Below, one piece after another: positions 50,791 to 59,771 of a DNA stretch of 64,000 nucleotides (position 1 is its first letter; every line of letters starts with the position of its first letter). The position numbers and the translations under genes were made by a program. The notes under the pieces were generated by a model. That model worked only from the letters and a program-made list of their open reading frames with translations. It did not search any database and was not told where the DNA came from. Location: contig NZ_CP030944.1 in NCBI RefSeq assembly GCF_013177635.1, forward strand, positions 1,240,001 through 1,304,000, written 5' to 3'. This DNA is from Arcobacter aquimarinus (lineage in GTDB: Bacteria; Campylobacterota; Campylobacteria; Campylobacterales; Arcobacteraceae).

Positions 50791-52758
50791 TTAGCTAATA
50801 ATTCCATCAATTTTCAATAAAGAATCAACACTTGGTTCTCTTTGTGCAAAATTAAAAAATAGTTTATCCATATCATAAGAACCACCTTGGCTTAAAATCG
50901 TATTTTTATACTTTATTCCTAGTTCTTTATTAAAAATATTTCCTGAATCAATAAACATATAAAAAGCATCTGCACTTAAAACTTCAGCCCATTTATATGA
51001 ATAATATCCAGCTGCATAACCACCACTAAATATATGAGAGAAACCATTTTGGAATTTATTATATTTTGGTGGAATCATTACAGCAAATTCATTTCTAATT
51101 GAATCCAATAAATCTTGTATCTCTTCTTCACTTTTGTATAATGTTTGATATAGTTTAAAATCAAACAAAGCAAATTCAACTTGTCTTAATGTTGCTAAAG
51201 AAGATTGAAAATTCTTAGCTTTTATGATTTTATCAATAGACTCATCGTCTAAAACTTCTTTTGTGATATAGTGTTTTGCAAATAGTTTTAACACATCTTT
51301 ATCATAAGAAAAATACTCTAAAAATTGTGATGGGAATTCAACTGTATCCCAAGCAACTCCAGAAATTCCACTAACAAATGGTTCTTCTATTTTACTTAAT
51401 AAATGATGCAAAGCATGACCCATTTCATGAAATAAAGTTACAACATCAGAGTGTCTTAGTAAAGATGGTGTTTCCTTTGTTGATTGTGGAAAATTACACA
51501 CAATATAAGCTGTTGGAAGTTTTATTTCTCCATTAGAAGTTTTATAGTGTGAATGCCAGTTATTCATCCACGCACCACCTCTTTTATCTTTTCTTGCTTC
51601 TAAATCTATATAAATTCTAGCAATTATTTTTCCATCTTCACTTAAATCATAAACTTTTACTTTTTCATCCCAAGCAGGTGTATTTGCCTTTGTAAATTTT
51701 ACATTAAACATTTGATGTAAAAAATCAAAGAAACCATCTAAAACTGATTGTTGTTCAAAATATGGTCTAAAATACTCTTCATCAAAATCATATTGAGCCA
51801 TTTTAAGCTTTTCAGAATAATATGACATATCAAAAGATTTAAAATCTGTAATTCCATCTTTTACAGCTATTTGTTTTATCTCTTCAAGTTCTTCTTTTGC
51901 CTTGTTTTTAGCTTTATGCCCTAATTCTTCTAAGAATTTAATAACATCTTCTTCTTTTGAAGCCATTTTTGTAGCAAGTGAATATTGAGCATAACAATCA
52001 AATCCTAAGATTTTTACCTTTTCATCTTTTAACGCTAATAATTCTTCAATTATTTTTCCATTTTCAGGTGCTCTTGTACAGTAAGCTTTATAAATCTCTT
52101 CTCTTTTTTCTCTAGAAGTTCCATATGTAATGTATGCTAAATAAGATGGCATTTGAAGCGTAAATTTATATTTTGTAACTCCATCTTCCTCAAATTTTGC
52201 TAATTCTAAATCAGAAGCTGGAATCTCTTTTACATCTTCAAAATTATCAATTATCATTTCAAAAGCATTTGTAGCATTTAAAAGGTTTTGAGAAAACTTA
52301 TGTGAAAGCTCACTAAGTCTTAAACTTATCTCCTCTAATCTTTTCTTTTTATCATTTTCAAGATGGCAACCTGAAAGTTTAAAGTCTCTTATTTCATTTT
52401 CTAAAACTTTATTTTGTATATTATTTAAAGTACTTTTTTCTTTAGACTGTATATCTACTAAAGCACTATATATATTTTCATTTTGAGAAATTTCAGTTTC
52501 ATATTTTGAAATAACTGGAATACACTCTTCGTAAACTTTTGTAGTGATTTCAGAATTTTTAACAGAATCAATATGAAAGATAGGAGTTAAAAAATCATTT
52601 ATACTCTCCCCTATTTCTTGAAATGGTAAAACAAAATTTTTATAAGTTTTATTTTCTATTCTTAATAATTCATCAATTTTTTTTCTATTTTCATCTAAAA
52701 ACTTTTCTAATAACTCTTTACTATTTTCTAAATTACTTAAATCAAATTCTTTAAACAT
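50791..52758 (-). CDS. prlC: M3-family oligopeptidase (oligopeptidase A-like)
   Basis: Cytoplasmic zinc metallopeptidase of 655 aa that degrades short peptides, including cleaved signal peptides. The zinc motif is HEMGHALHHLL near 455 (HExxH), with the third ligand Glu in the WDTVEFPSQFLEYF segment. The C-terminal FSGGYAAGYYSYKWAEVLSADAF is typical of oligopeptidase A. The start lies at MFKEFDLSN, with AAGGAAT nearby. It heads a minus-strand group with the coiled-coil gene and follows prmC by 14 bases. Confidence 0.9.
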   Translation of the reverse strand: MFKEFDLSNLENSKELLEKFLDENRKKIDELLRIENKTYKNFVLPFQEIGESINDFLTPIFHIDSVKNSEITTKVYEECIPVISKYETEISQNENIYSALVDIQSKEKSTLNNIQNKVLENEIRDFKLSGCHLENDKKKRLEEISLRLSELSHKFSQNLLNATNAFEMIIDNFEDVKEIPASDLELAKFEEDGVTKYKFTLQMPSYLAYITYGTSREKREEIYKAYCTRAPENGKIIEELLALKDEKVKILGFDCYAQYSLATKMASKEEDVIKFLEELGHKAKNKAKEELEEIKQIAVKDGITDFKSFDMSYYSEKLKMAQYDFDEEYFRPYFEQQSVLDGFFDFLHQMFNVKFTKANTPAWDEKVKVYDLSEDGKIIARIYIDLEARKDKRGGAWMNNWHSHYKTSNGEIKLPTAYIVCNFPQSTKETPSLLRHSDVVTLFHEMGHALHHLLSKIEEPFVSGISGVAWDTVEFPSQFLEYFSYDKDVLKLFAKHYITKEVLDDESIDKIIKAKNFQSSLATLRQVEFALFDFKLYQTLYKSEEEIQDLLDSIRNEFAVMIPPKYNKFQNGFSHIFSGGYAAGYYSYKWAEVLSADAFYMFIDSGNIFNKELGIKYKNTILSQGGSYDMDKLFFNFAQREPSVDSLLKIDGIIS

Positions 52759-52772
52759 TTTTCATTCCTTTT

Positions 52773-53600
52773 TCAATTTTTAAATTTTAGAGTAAATCCT
52801 CTATCAAAACTTTCATAATCTTTATAAAAACTATAAAACTCAACATTAAACTCTTTAAAATAGTTTTCTAAAGGAGTTTTTTGATCATATCCCATTTCAC
52901 AAAGTAAATATGGAATTTTTTTATCATTAGTTTGTTTTATAATATTTTTTAAAAGTTCATCCCCAACTACTCCTCCAAAAAGTGCATTTGATGGTTCATA
53001 TTTTACATTTGGTGGCAATTTGTAATCATTTGCAATATATGGTGGATTTGAAATACAAAGAAAAATATCATTCTCATTTACATTTTCATATAAATTACTT
53101 AATCTAAAATCAATTTTATTTTCAACACCATGTTTTATGGCATTTTGTTTTGCTAACACTAAAGCTTTTTCATTTATATCAACTGCAATTATTTTTATAT
53201 TTGGTATTAATAAAGCTAACATTACAGAGATGATTCCACTTCCAGTCCCTATTTCTAAAATTTTTATCTCTTCTTTTTTATCTTTTAAAATTTCAACTGC
53301 ATTTTCAACTAAAATTTCAGTTTCAGGTCTTGGAATCAAAACACCTGGTTTTACTATAAACATTTCTCCATAAAATGAAGCTTTTTCTATAATATATTCC
53401 AAAGGATAATTTGTAGCTCTTTTTTTTACTAATGTTGCTAGTTCTTTCTCTTTTTCAAACTCTTTTTCATAATTCAAGTGAAGCCAAATAGTGTTTTTAT
53501 CCAATAAAAACATCATCAAAATTTCCACTTCTTTTGCTGGAATATGAGTTACAAACCTAAGTTCATTTGAATACTTTTTTACTATTTCTTTTATTGTCAT
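52773..53600 (-). CDS. prmC: Release factor glutamine methyltransferase
   Basis: Methylates the GGQ glutamine of release factors RF1 and RF2 using S-adenosylmethionine. The N-terminal helical domain (1-75) leads to PRPETEILVENAV near 88, the SAM loop ILEIGTGSGIISV near 116, and the catalytic NPPY in CISNPPYIAND near 182. 275 aa, normal for the family. A minus-strand group with the peptidase follows. Confidence 0.93.
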   Translation of the reverse strand: MTIKEIVKKYSNELRFVTHIPAKEVEILMMFLLDKNTIWLHLNYEKEFEKEKELATLVKKRATNYPLEYIIEKASFYGEMFIVKPGVLIPRPETEILVENAVEILKDKKEEIKILEIGTGSGIISVMLALLIPNIKIIAVDINEKALVLAKQNAIKHGVENKIDFRLSNLYENVNENDIFLCISNPPYIANDYKLPPNVKYEPSNALFGGVVGDELLKNIIKQTNDKKIPYLLCEMGYDQKTPLENYFKEFNVEFYSFYKDYESFDRGFTLKFKN

Positions 53601-53640
53601 ATGTTTTTTACCTTTTAAAAGTTTGGATTATATTATAAGT

Positions 53641-54708
53641 TTAATCCAAAATATATAAAGCTAATTCATCAGATAATAAAAAATTTGTATTATAAAGTTT
53701 TTTATTTTCTAAATAAACTTTGTTATATTTCACTAATTCATTAATTTTTTTCATCTCTTTTTCATCAAAAAGTTCTAAGTCTACACCATTTGAACATCTA
53801 AGTCCAAGTAAAACTTTTTCCGTTTTAATATCTTCATCATCAATCTTTTCAATTTGAGTAAATAAAGGATTTTTTATATACTCTTCCAAATTTTTATGTG
53901 GATATTCCCTTTGTTTATTAATATATCCAACAGCTCCTGCTCCAACTCCTAAATACTCTTTATGTTGCCAATATCCATAATTGTGTTTTGATTCAGATTC
54001 TTTATTTCTTGCAAAATTTGAAATTTCATATTGATGAAATCCATTTTTATTTATATAATCAAAAATTCCATAAGATAGTTCCTCATCATCAATTTTTACA
54101 CTACTTCTATCAAAGAATTTTGTACCTTCTTCTATTGTTAAAGAGTAGGCACTTAAATGTGTAATTGGTAATGAAAATGCAGTATCAAAATCCTTTTTCA
54201 TACTTTCCATTGTATCATTTTGTACACCATAAATAATATCGCAGTTAATCCCTTTAAATCCTATTTCTTTAGCATTCTGTATAGCTTTTATAGCACTATT
54301 ACTATTATGCGAACGACCTAAAAATTTTAGTTTATCATTATCAAAACTTTGCACTCCAAAACTAACGCGATTAACACCTAAATTTTTCATATTTTTTAAC
54401 CATTCATAAGATGCAGAATTTGGATTTGCCTCTGTTGTAATTTCGACATCATTTTCTAAATATGGTTTAATAATTTCAAAAATCTCTTCATATTCACTAG
54501 CTTTTATAGTAGAAGGTGTTCCTCCACCTATAAAAACTGTTTCAATTTTTTTATCTCTTTTTAAAACATAATTATCTAAATTATATTTCAATTGTTTTTT
54601 TAAGGCCTTCATATATTCATATTTAAGTTGAAATTTGTCGGTATATGAGTTAAAAGCGCAGTAAAAACATTTACTATCGCAAAAGGGTATGTGTATATAT
54701 AAAAGCAA
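53641..54708 (-). CDS. hemW: Radical SAM haem chaperone HemW
   Basis: A 355-aa radical SAM protein. The iron-sulphur motif C10-xxx-C14-xx-C17 lies in IPFCDSKCFYCAFNSY, followed by FIGGGTPSTI, TTEANPNS and GVNRVSFGVQSFDN. The C-terminal HemW domain has YEISNFARNKESESKHNYGYW. This family was long called coproporphyrinogen oxidase, but HemW transfers haem to target proteins and lacks the extra cysteine of HemN. The start MLLYIHIPF follows the divergent rppH promoter region. Confidence 0.88.
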   Translation of the reverse strand: MLLYIHIPFCDSKCFYCAFNSYTDKFQLKYEYMKALKKQLKYNLDNYVLKRDKKIETVFIGGGTPSTIKASEYEEIFEIIKPYLENDVEITTEANPNSASYEWLKNMKNLGVNRVSFGVQSFDNDKLKFLGRSHNSNSAIKAIQNAKEIGFKGINCDIIYGVQNDTMESMKKDFDTAFSLPITHLSAYSLTIEEGTKFFDRSSVKIDDEELSYGIFDYINKNGFHQYEISNFARNKESESKHNYGYWQHKEYLGVGAGAVGYINKQREYPHKNLEEYIKNPLFTQIEKIDDEDIKTEKVLLGLRCSNGVDLELFDEKEMKKINELVKYNKVYLENKKLYNTNFLLSDELALYILD

Positions 54709-54763
54709 TTTTTAATCCTAGTTTTTGTAAAATCTCTGGCTAATTATAAGGGAAAATATATTT

Positions 54764-55261
54764 ATGACTGATAAAAAACAAAATACAATTAATAACGTAA
54801 AGAAAAAATTTAGACCTAATGTTGCCGCAATTGTACTATCAGCAAAATATCCTCATAAGTGCGAAATATTTATTGCTTCAAGAACTGATGTAGAAAATGC
54901 TTGGCAATTTCCTCAAGGAGGAATTGACGATGGAGAATCATCAAAAGAAGCATTATTTAGGGAACTTGAAGAAGAAATTGGAACAAGAGATGTTGAGATT
55001 ATTGCCGAATACCCAACTTGGGTTTCATATGAATTTCCTCCTGCAATTGCAAAAAGGATGTATCCTTATGATGGGCAAAGACAAAAATATTATCTAGTGA
55101 AATTAAAAAAAGGCGCTAAAATAAATATAAATACAGAGATTCCTGAATTTAGCGAGTATAAATTTGTGCCTACTAAAAATATTTATGAATATATAACTTT
55201 TTTTAAAAGAACTGTTTATAAGCAGGTTTTAAAATATTTTAAAAATGAAGGTTATATTTAA
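54764..55261 (+). CDS. rppH: RNA pyrophosphohydrolase (Nudix)
   Basis: Removes pyrophosphate from 5' ends of mRNA to start decay, or hydrolyses dinucleoside polyphosphates. The Nudix box is complete: GGIDDGESSKEALFRELEEEIG at about 51-72 (G, five residues, E, then REL-EE-x-G). PNVAAIVLSAKYPHKCEIF precedes it and QRQKYYLVKLKKG follows, both typical of RppH/NudH. 165 aa. It starts a plus-strand run continuing into lysC 17 bases later. Confidence 0.9.
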   Translation: MTDKKQNTINNVKKKFRPNVAAIVLSAKYPHKCEIFIASRTDVENAWQFPQGGIDDGESSKEALFRELEEEIGTRDVEIIAEYPTWVSYEFPPAIAKRMYPYDGQRQKYYLVKLKKGAKININTEIPEFSEYKFVPTKNIYEYITFFKRTVYKQVLKYFKNEGYI

Positions 55262-55278
55262 AAAGGATAAAAAATTAG

Positions 55279-56490
55279 ATGTTAAAAGTACTTAAATTTG
55301 GTGGAACAAGTGTTGGTACACTTGATAGAATTCAAAATGTTGCAAATATCATAAAAAAAATAAGAGATGAAGGTCATGATGTTATTGCTGTTGTTTCAGC
55401 TATGAGTGGAGAAACAAATAAATTGATTGAATATGCAGAGTATTATTCAAAAACTCCTAAGTTAGATGAAATTGATATGCTTTTAAGTTCAGGAGAAAGA
55501 GTTACTTCTGCACTTTTATCAATTGCATTAAATGAAATGGGATTAAAAGCTACTTCAATGAGTGGAAGAGCAGCTGGAATCATAACAGATAATGCACATA
55601 CAAAAGCTAGAATTGAGCATATTGATACAACAGGAATGAAAAAAGCTATAAAAGAAGGAAATATTATTATAGTTGCAGGTTTTCAAGGTGTTGTTCAAGA
55701 TAGCTTAAGAGTTTCAACTTTAGGTAGAGGTGGTAGTGATTTAACTGCTGTTGCAATTGCTGGAGCTATTGAAGCTGATGTTTGTGAAATTTATACAGAT
55801 GTTGATGGTATTTATACAACAGACCCAAGAATTGAGCCTAAAGCAAAAAAATTAGAAAAAATTTCATATGATGAAATGTTAGAGTTAGCATCTCTAGGTG
55901 CAAAAGTTTTACAAAATCGATCAGTAGAAATGGCGAAAAAATTAAATGTAAATTTAGTATCAAGAAGCAGCTTTACGCCAGAAGTTGAAGGTACATTAAT
56001 AACAAAGGAAGAGAATATTATGGAAAAACCAGTTGTAAGTGGAATTGCTTTAGATAAAAATCAAGTAAGAGTGGGAATGTATGGAGTTACTGATAGACCG
56101 GGTATTGCTTCAGCTATTTTCACAACCCTTGCAGATGCAAACATAAATGTTGATATGATTGTTCAAACAGTTGGTGTTGATGGTAAAACAGATTTAGATT
56201 TTACTATTCCAAAAACAGATTGGGAAATTTGTAAAGGTGTAATGGAAAAATTTAAACCTGAAACTGAAAATATTGATTATAATGAAAAAATTTGTAAAGT
56301 TTCAATCGTTGGTGTTGGTATGAAATCTCACACTGGTGTTGCTTCAAAAGCATTTACAGCACTTGCAAATGAAAATATTAATATTAGAATTATTTCAACA
56401 AGTGAAATAAAAATTTCTATGATTATTGATGAAAAATATGCAGAACTTGCAGTTAGAGCATTACACGAAGCTTACGATTTGGATAAATAA
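55279..56490 (+). CDS. lysC: Aspartate kinase
   Basis: Phosphorylates aspartate at the head of the Lys/Thr/Met/DAP pathway. The N-terminal kinase domain has KFGGTSVGT near residue 5, SGERVTSALL, LGRGGSDLTAVAIA and TDVDGIYTTDPR near 175. The C-terminal half has two ACT domains (about 265-330 and 340-400) carrying DRPGIASAIF and MKSHTGVASKAF. 403 aa. In Helicobacter the same order lysC-hobA-holB-folP is known, and it holds here. The ATG follows AAAAAGGA. Confidence 0.95.
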   Translation: MLKVLKFGGTSVGTLDRIQNVANIIKKIRDEGHDVIAVVSAMSGETNKLIEYAEYYSKTPKLDEIDMLLSSGERVTSALLSIALNEMGLKATSMSGRAAGIITDNAHTKARIEHIDTTGMKKAIKEGNIIIVAGFQGVVQDSLRVSTLGRGGSDLTAVAIAGAIEADVCEIYTDVDGIYTTDPRIEPKAKKLEKISYDEMLELASLGAKVLQNRSVEMAKKLNVNLVSRSSFTPEVEGTLITKEENIMEKPVVSGIALDKNQVRVGMYGVTDRPGIASAIFTTLADANINVDMIVQTVGVDGKTDLDFTIPKTDWEICKGVMEKFKPETENIDYNEKICKVSIVGVGMKSHTGVASKAFTALANENINIRIISTSEIKISMIIDEKYAELAVRALHEAYDLDK

Positions 56491-56492
56491 TA

Positions 56493-57044
56493 GTGCAAGA
56501 ATTTTTAAATTGGACTGTTGATACAATCAGGGAAGATAGATTAATATCTCCTTGGTTGGAAGAAAAAAAATATGAATGGACTCCACTTGTATCAAAAAAC
56601 ATAAATAACTTGTTAGAAAGAGGATTTTCTATAATAGTTATTACAGATAAAGAAAGAGAGTGGTTTTTAGAATATATTTTATCAAATATAAACTCGACTA
56701 AATTAAATAGACCATTTTTACCATATTATGATTTTAAATCATTTTATAGATATATTGATAACGTAAAATCAGATGAAGATATCTCTTATATAAAAGATAT
56801 GTTAAGTATCTCTTTTCCAAATGGTTATTGTTTTTGGTATATTGGAAAAAGTCAAGATGTAAGAGCAACTATTCCAAAAGTATCAAAACACTCTTTTTTA
56901 TGGCTATTTGATGAAGAAAAACAAGATGCATTTAATCTAAAATCTAATGATGAAGCTTTAGATATGAAACTATTGCAAATGTTTAGACTTTACAATAAAT
57001 CAGTAAGTGCTTCTTTATTTGCTGAAATAAATGTGGAAAATTAA
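56493..57044 (+). CDS. hobA: DnaA-binding replication initiation regulator HobA
   Basis: A 183-aa protein matching HobA, the Campylobacterota structural counterpart of DiaA that tetramerises and organises DnaA at oriC. The N-terminal EFLNWTVDTIREDRLISPWL and the DKEREWFLEYIL and NRPFLPYY segments are typical. The start is GTG at 56493, two bases after the lysC stop. Its place between lysC and holB matches the Helicobacter order. It overlaps holB by one base. Confidence 0.9.
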   Translation: MQEFLNWTVDTIREDRLISPWLEEKKYEWTPLVSKNINNLLERGFSIIVITDKEREWFLEYILSNINSTKLNRPFLPYYDFKSFYRYIDNVKSDEDISYIKDMLSISFPNGYCFWYIGKSQDVRATIPKVSKHSFLWLFDEEKQDAFNLKSNDEALDMKLLQMFRLYNKSVSASLFAEINVEN

Positions 57045-57673
57045 TGTTAGATTTAATTGAAAATTCTTCTATTTTAATAGTAAATGATATTGTATCAACT
57101 CTTGAAGAGTTACTTCCTAAATATCCACTTCATTCGACAAGAGTTATTAAAAATGAAGAAAAAGATGAGTTTTTAATAGCTCAAGCCACACTAGCTATAA
57201 AAGAAGCATATATTGCTACAAATTCAAAGAAATATCTTTTTTTATGTGGAACAACTTTTAGAAAAGAAGCTCAAAACTCTTTATTGAAAGTATTAGAAGA
57301 ACCTCCAAGAAATATAGTTTTTATAATTATTACAAATTCAAAAACAGCTATTTTACCCACTATTTATTCTAGATTACCATATAAATATTTAAAAAAATCT
57401 ATTATAAAAAATGAAATCCCATTAAATATAAGCAAAATGGATTTAAAAGATATTTATAATTTTTTAAAAGATAATCAAAAAATTTCTAAGAATGAAGCTA
57501 AAGATATAGTTGAAGCTATTTTATTAAAAGTTAATTCACAAAAAATTAAATTATCTCAAAAAGAACTTGATTTTTTTTCAAAATCTATAAAATTATTGGA
57601 ATTAAATTCAAGACCAATAAATGTACTAACTACCCTACTTTTATCAATAGCTAATCAAAAAAATAAACACTAA
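57044..57673 (+). CDS. holB: DNA polymerase III delta' subunit
   Basis: Clamp-loader subunit, unusually short at 209 aa, as in Helicobacter and Campylobacter. Family signs are LLKVLEEPPRNIVFIIIT and TAILPTIYSRL near residues 80-115, the SRC-like motif region of delta prime. There is no Walker A, as expected for delta prime. It starts in the hobA stop and is followed by folP 11 bases later. Confidence 0.82.
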   Translation: MLDLIENSSILIVNDIVSTLEELLPKYPLHSTRVIKNEEKDEFLIAQATLAIKEAYIATNSKKYLFLCGTTFRKEAQNSLLKVLEEPPRNIVFIIITNSKTAILPTIYSRLPYKYLKKSIIKNEIPLNISKMDLKDIYNFLKDNQKISKNEAKDIVEAILLKVNSQKIKLSQKELDFFSKSIKLLELNSRPINVLTTLLLSIANQKNKH

Positions 57674-57684
57674 AAGGTTTTTAT

Positions 57685-58824
57685 ATGAAAACATATAAAA
57701 TATCATTAAATGATACTAAGAAATTTTATAAAAATTTAGGTTGCGATGATGGTGGAATTTCTATTCTTTCTAAAAAATCAAAAATTCACACTTTGTATAT
57801 AAAAGATTTACATGTGGGAGCTGCAAATATTTTAAAACAAGATGCTTTATCTATTGGTGCTGATTTAGCAGTTCCAAGTGGAGTGATTGTAGCTCGTGAT
57901 AAATATGTTGATGCTATTTTAATTGGAACAACTAAACATTTTGAAGTTTTATCTAGAAAAGAGTTAGCTCAACCTTTTGGTTTAAAAGAGTTGGCTAAAA
58001 CTTTAAAAGATTATGTAAAAGAACAAAATTTTAAAACAAAAATAATGGGTGTTTTAAATGCAAATGAGGATTCATTTTTTAAAAATAGTAGATTTGATAA
58101 CACTAGTGCATCAGCTAGAATTGAAAAAATGATTGAAGATGGTGCAAATATTATAGATATTGGTGCAGTTTCTTCAAGACCTGGAAGTCTTACAGTTTCC
58201 CAAGATATTGAATTAGAAAGAGTAAAAGATATAGTTCAAACTATTTATAAAAATAAATATTATGAAAAAGTTGATTTTTCAATTGATTCTTTTGAGCCAA
58301 AAGTAATTGAATATGTTTTAAATCATGGTTTTAAAATAGTAAATGATATTACAGGTTTAGAAAATGATGAAGTTTGTAAAATAGCTTCAAAATATAATGC
58401 TCAGGTTGTTATTATGCATATGCAAAATAATCAAACAAATATGCAAGATAATCCAACATATGAAAATGTAATTTTAGAAATTGATGAATATTTCAAAAAT
58501 CAAATTTTAAAAGCTCAAAGTTTTGGAGTAAAAGATATAGTTTTAGATGTGGGAATTGGATTTGGAAAAACTTTAGAGCATAATCTTTTATTACTTAAAA
58601 ATTTGGAAACTTTTAAACATTTTGGATTTGAACTATTAATAGGAGCTAGTAGAAAGTCAATGATAGATAAAATTATTCCAACATCTATCGAAGATAGACT
58701 TCCTGGGACTATTGCTATTCATCTTGAATCAATAAAAAATGGTGCATCAATTATTAGATGTCATGATGTAAAAGAACATTTTCAAGCAATAAAAGTTTTT
58801 GAGGCAATAAATAATATAAATTAA
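57685..58824 (+). CDS. folP: Dihydropteroate synthase
   Basis: Condenses p-aminobenzoate with hydroxymethyl-dihydropterin pyrophosphate in folate synthesis. The TIM barrel starts near 110 with IMGVLNANEDSFF (normally MGILNVTPDSF), followed by DGANIIDIGAVSSRPG, FSIDSF, VNDITGL, VVIMHMQ, VLDVGIGFGKT and LIGASRKSM. The first 110 residues are an extension seen in this lineage. The Ala-Asn-Glu in place of Val-Thr-Pro in the first motif is unusual but in a known variable position. Confidence 0.9.
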   Translation: MKTYKISLNDTKKFYKNLGCDDGGISILSKKSKIHTLYIKDLHVGAANILKQDALSIGADLAVPSGVIVARDKYVDAILIGTTKHFEVLSRKELAQPFGLKELAKTLKDYVKEQNFKTKIMGVLNANEDSFFKNSRFDNTSASARIEKMIEDGANIIDIGAVSSRPGSLTVSQDIELERVKDIVQTIYKNKYYEKVDFSIDSFEPKVIEYVLNHGFKIVNDITGLENDEVCKIASKYNAQVVIMHMQNNQTNMQDNPTYENVILEIDEYFKNQILKAQSFGVKDIVLDVGIGFGKTLEHNLLLLKNLETFKHFGFELLIGASRKSMIDKIIPTSIEDRLPGTIAIHLESIKNGASIIRCHDVKEHFQAIKVFEAINNIN

Positions 58825-58827
58825 GAA

Positions 58828-58849
58828 GAGATACTACTTATAGTATCTC
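58828..58849. terminator. Hairpin between convergent folP and tyrA
   Basis: GAGATACTA (58828-58836), loop CTTA, TAGTATCTC (58841-58849): a 9-bp perfect stem. It lies just past the folP stop and covers the tyrA stop. No long T-run is present, so efficiency is uncertain. Confidence 0.5.
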
Positions 58850-59668
58850 ATGCAAAGTATTTGCTTTTTTCATCCACTCTTCTAATTTTTCATAATTTTC
58901 TTCTTCTACCATTTTTCTAGCAGTTTGAAGGTGTTCTTCAAATAAATCAATAGAAGCTAAAAGATTAGTTCTGTTTTGTTTAAAAATATCACTCCACATT
59001 CTAGGACTTGATTTTGCAATTCTACTCATATCTTTAAATCCACCAGCAGCAAGTGCGATGATTGATTTTGGATCTTCATGCCCCATAACTGTATTAGCTA
59101 ATGAAAAAGATATAATATGAGGTAAATGTGAGATATAACAGGCATGAATATCATGTTGAGAGCTATCCATTACTACTATTCTCATTCCTATTTCTTGAAA
59201 AATTTTAAATGCTTTATTTACATGTAAATTACCATTATCTTCTAAATCACAAAAAACAACTGTTTTACCTTCATATAAATCATCAATAGCGGCTTTTGGT
59301 CCTGATTTTTCAGTTCCCGTCATAGGATGTGCAGCTATAAAATTTTTTCTTATTTTAGGAGGAATACTTTTTACAATATACTCTTTTGTTGAACCCATAT
59401 CAATAATAGTAGTATTTTCATCAATATCTAAAAAATTTGGAAACATACTAATTATCGCATCAACAGGAATAGCTAAAATAATAACATCTGAAACTTTTTT
59501 TAAAGTATCTAAATCCACAAGCTCATCTACTAAATTTAACTCCAAAATATCTTTTTTATTTCTTTCACTGTTTGTAAATCCATAAACTTTTTTTGCAATA
59601 CCATATCTTTTAACAGCTTTTGCTAAAGAACCTCCCATAAGTCCTAAACCAATAATTCCAATATTCAA
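58838..59668 (-). CDS. tyrA: Prephenate dehydrogenase
   Basis: Oxidatively decarboxylates prephenate to 4-hydroxyphenylpyruvate for tyrosine. The N-terminal Rossmann fold has GIIGLGLMGGSLAKAV; later HPMTGTEKSGP near 117 (the catalytic His motif) and DIHACYISHLPHIISFSL near 168. 276 aa, without a fused chorismate mutase or ACT domain. A Shine-Dalgarno AAAGG precedes the ATG. It converges with folP and is divergent from bamA. Confidence 0.92.
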   Translation of the reverse strand: MNIGIIGLGLMGGSLAKAVKRYGIAKKVYGFTNSERNKKDILELNLVDELVDLDTLKKVSDVIILAIPVDAIISMFPNFLDIDENTTIIDMGSTKEYIVKSIPPKIRKNFIAAHPMTGTEKSGPKAAIDDLYEGKTVVFCDLEDNGNLHVNKAFKIFQEIGMRIVVMDSSQHDIHACYISHLPHIISFSLANTVMGHEDPKSIIALAAGGFKDMSRIAKSSPRMWSDIFKQNRTNLLASIDLFEEHLQTARKMVEEENYEKLEEWMKKANTLHEIL

Positions 59669-59749
59669 AATACAACCTTTTAATAAATTAGTATTAGATT
59701 ATATCTTACTTTATATTTATATAAACTATATTTAGATATATTAATGCAC

Positions 59750-59755
59750 TATAAT
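59750..59755 (+). promoter_or_regulatory. -10 element TATAAT of bamA
   Basis: A perfect TATAAT overlaps the first possible ATG (59754) of the bamA frame. If it is the -10 box, the transcript begins near 59762, so translation must start at the GTG at 59772. Confidence 0.55.
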
Positions 59756-59771
59756 GAAAATAAGGATAGTT

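Noticed and set aside
50736..50810. Longer form of the coiled-coil protein
   Set aside because: It would overlap the M3 peptidase stop and adds Cys/Asn-rich sequence unlike the rest. AAGGA precedes the internal ATG at 50735.
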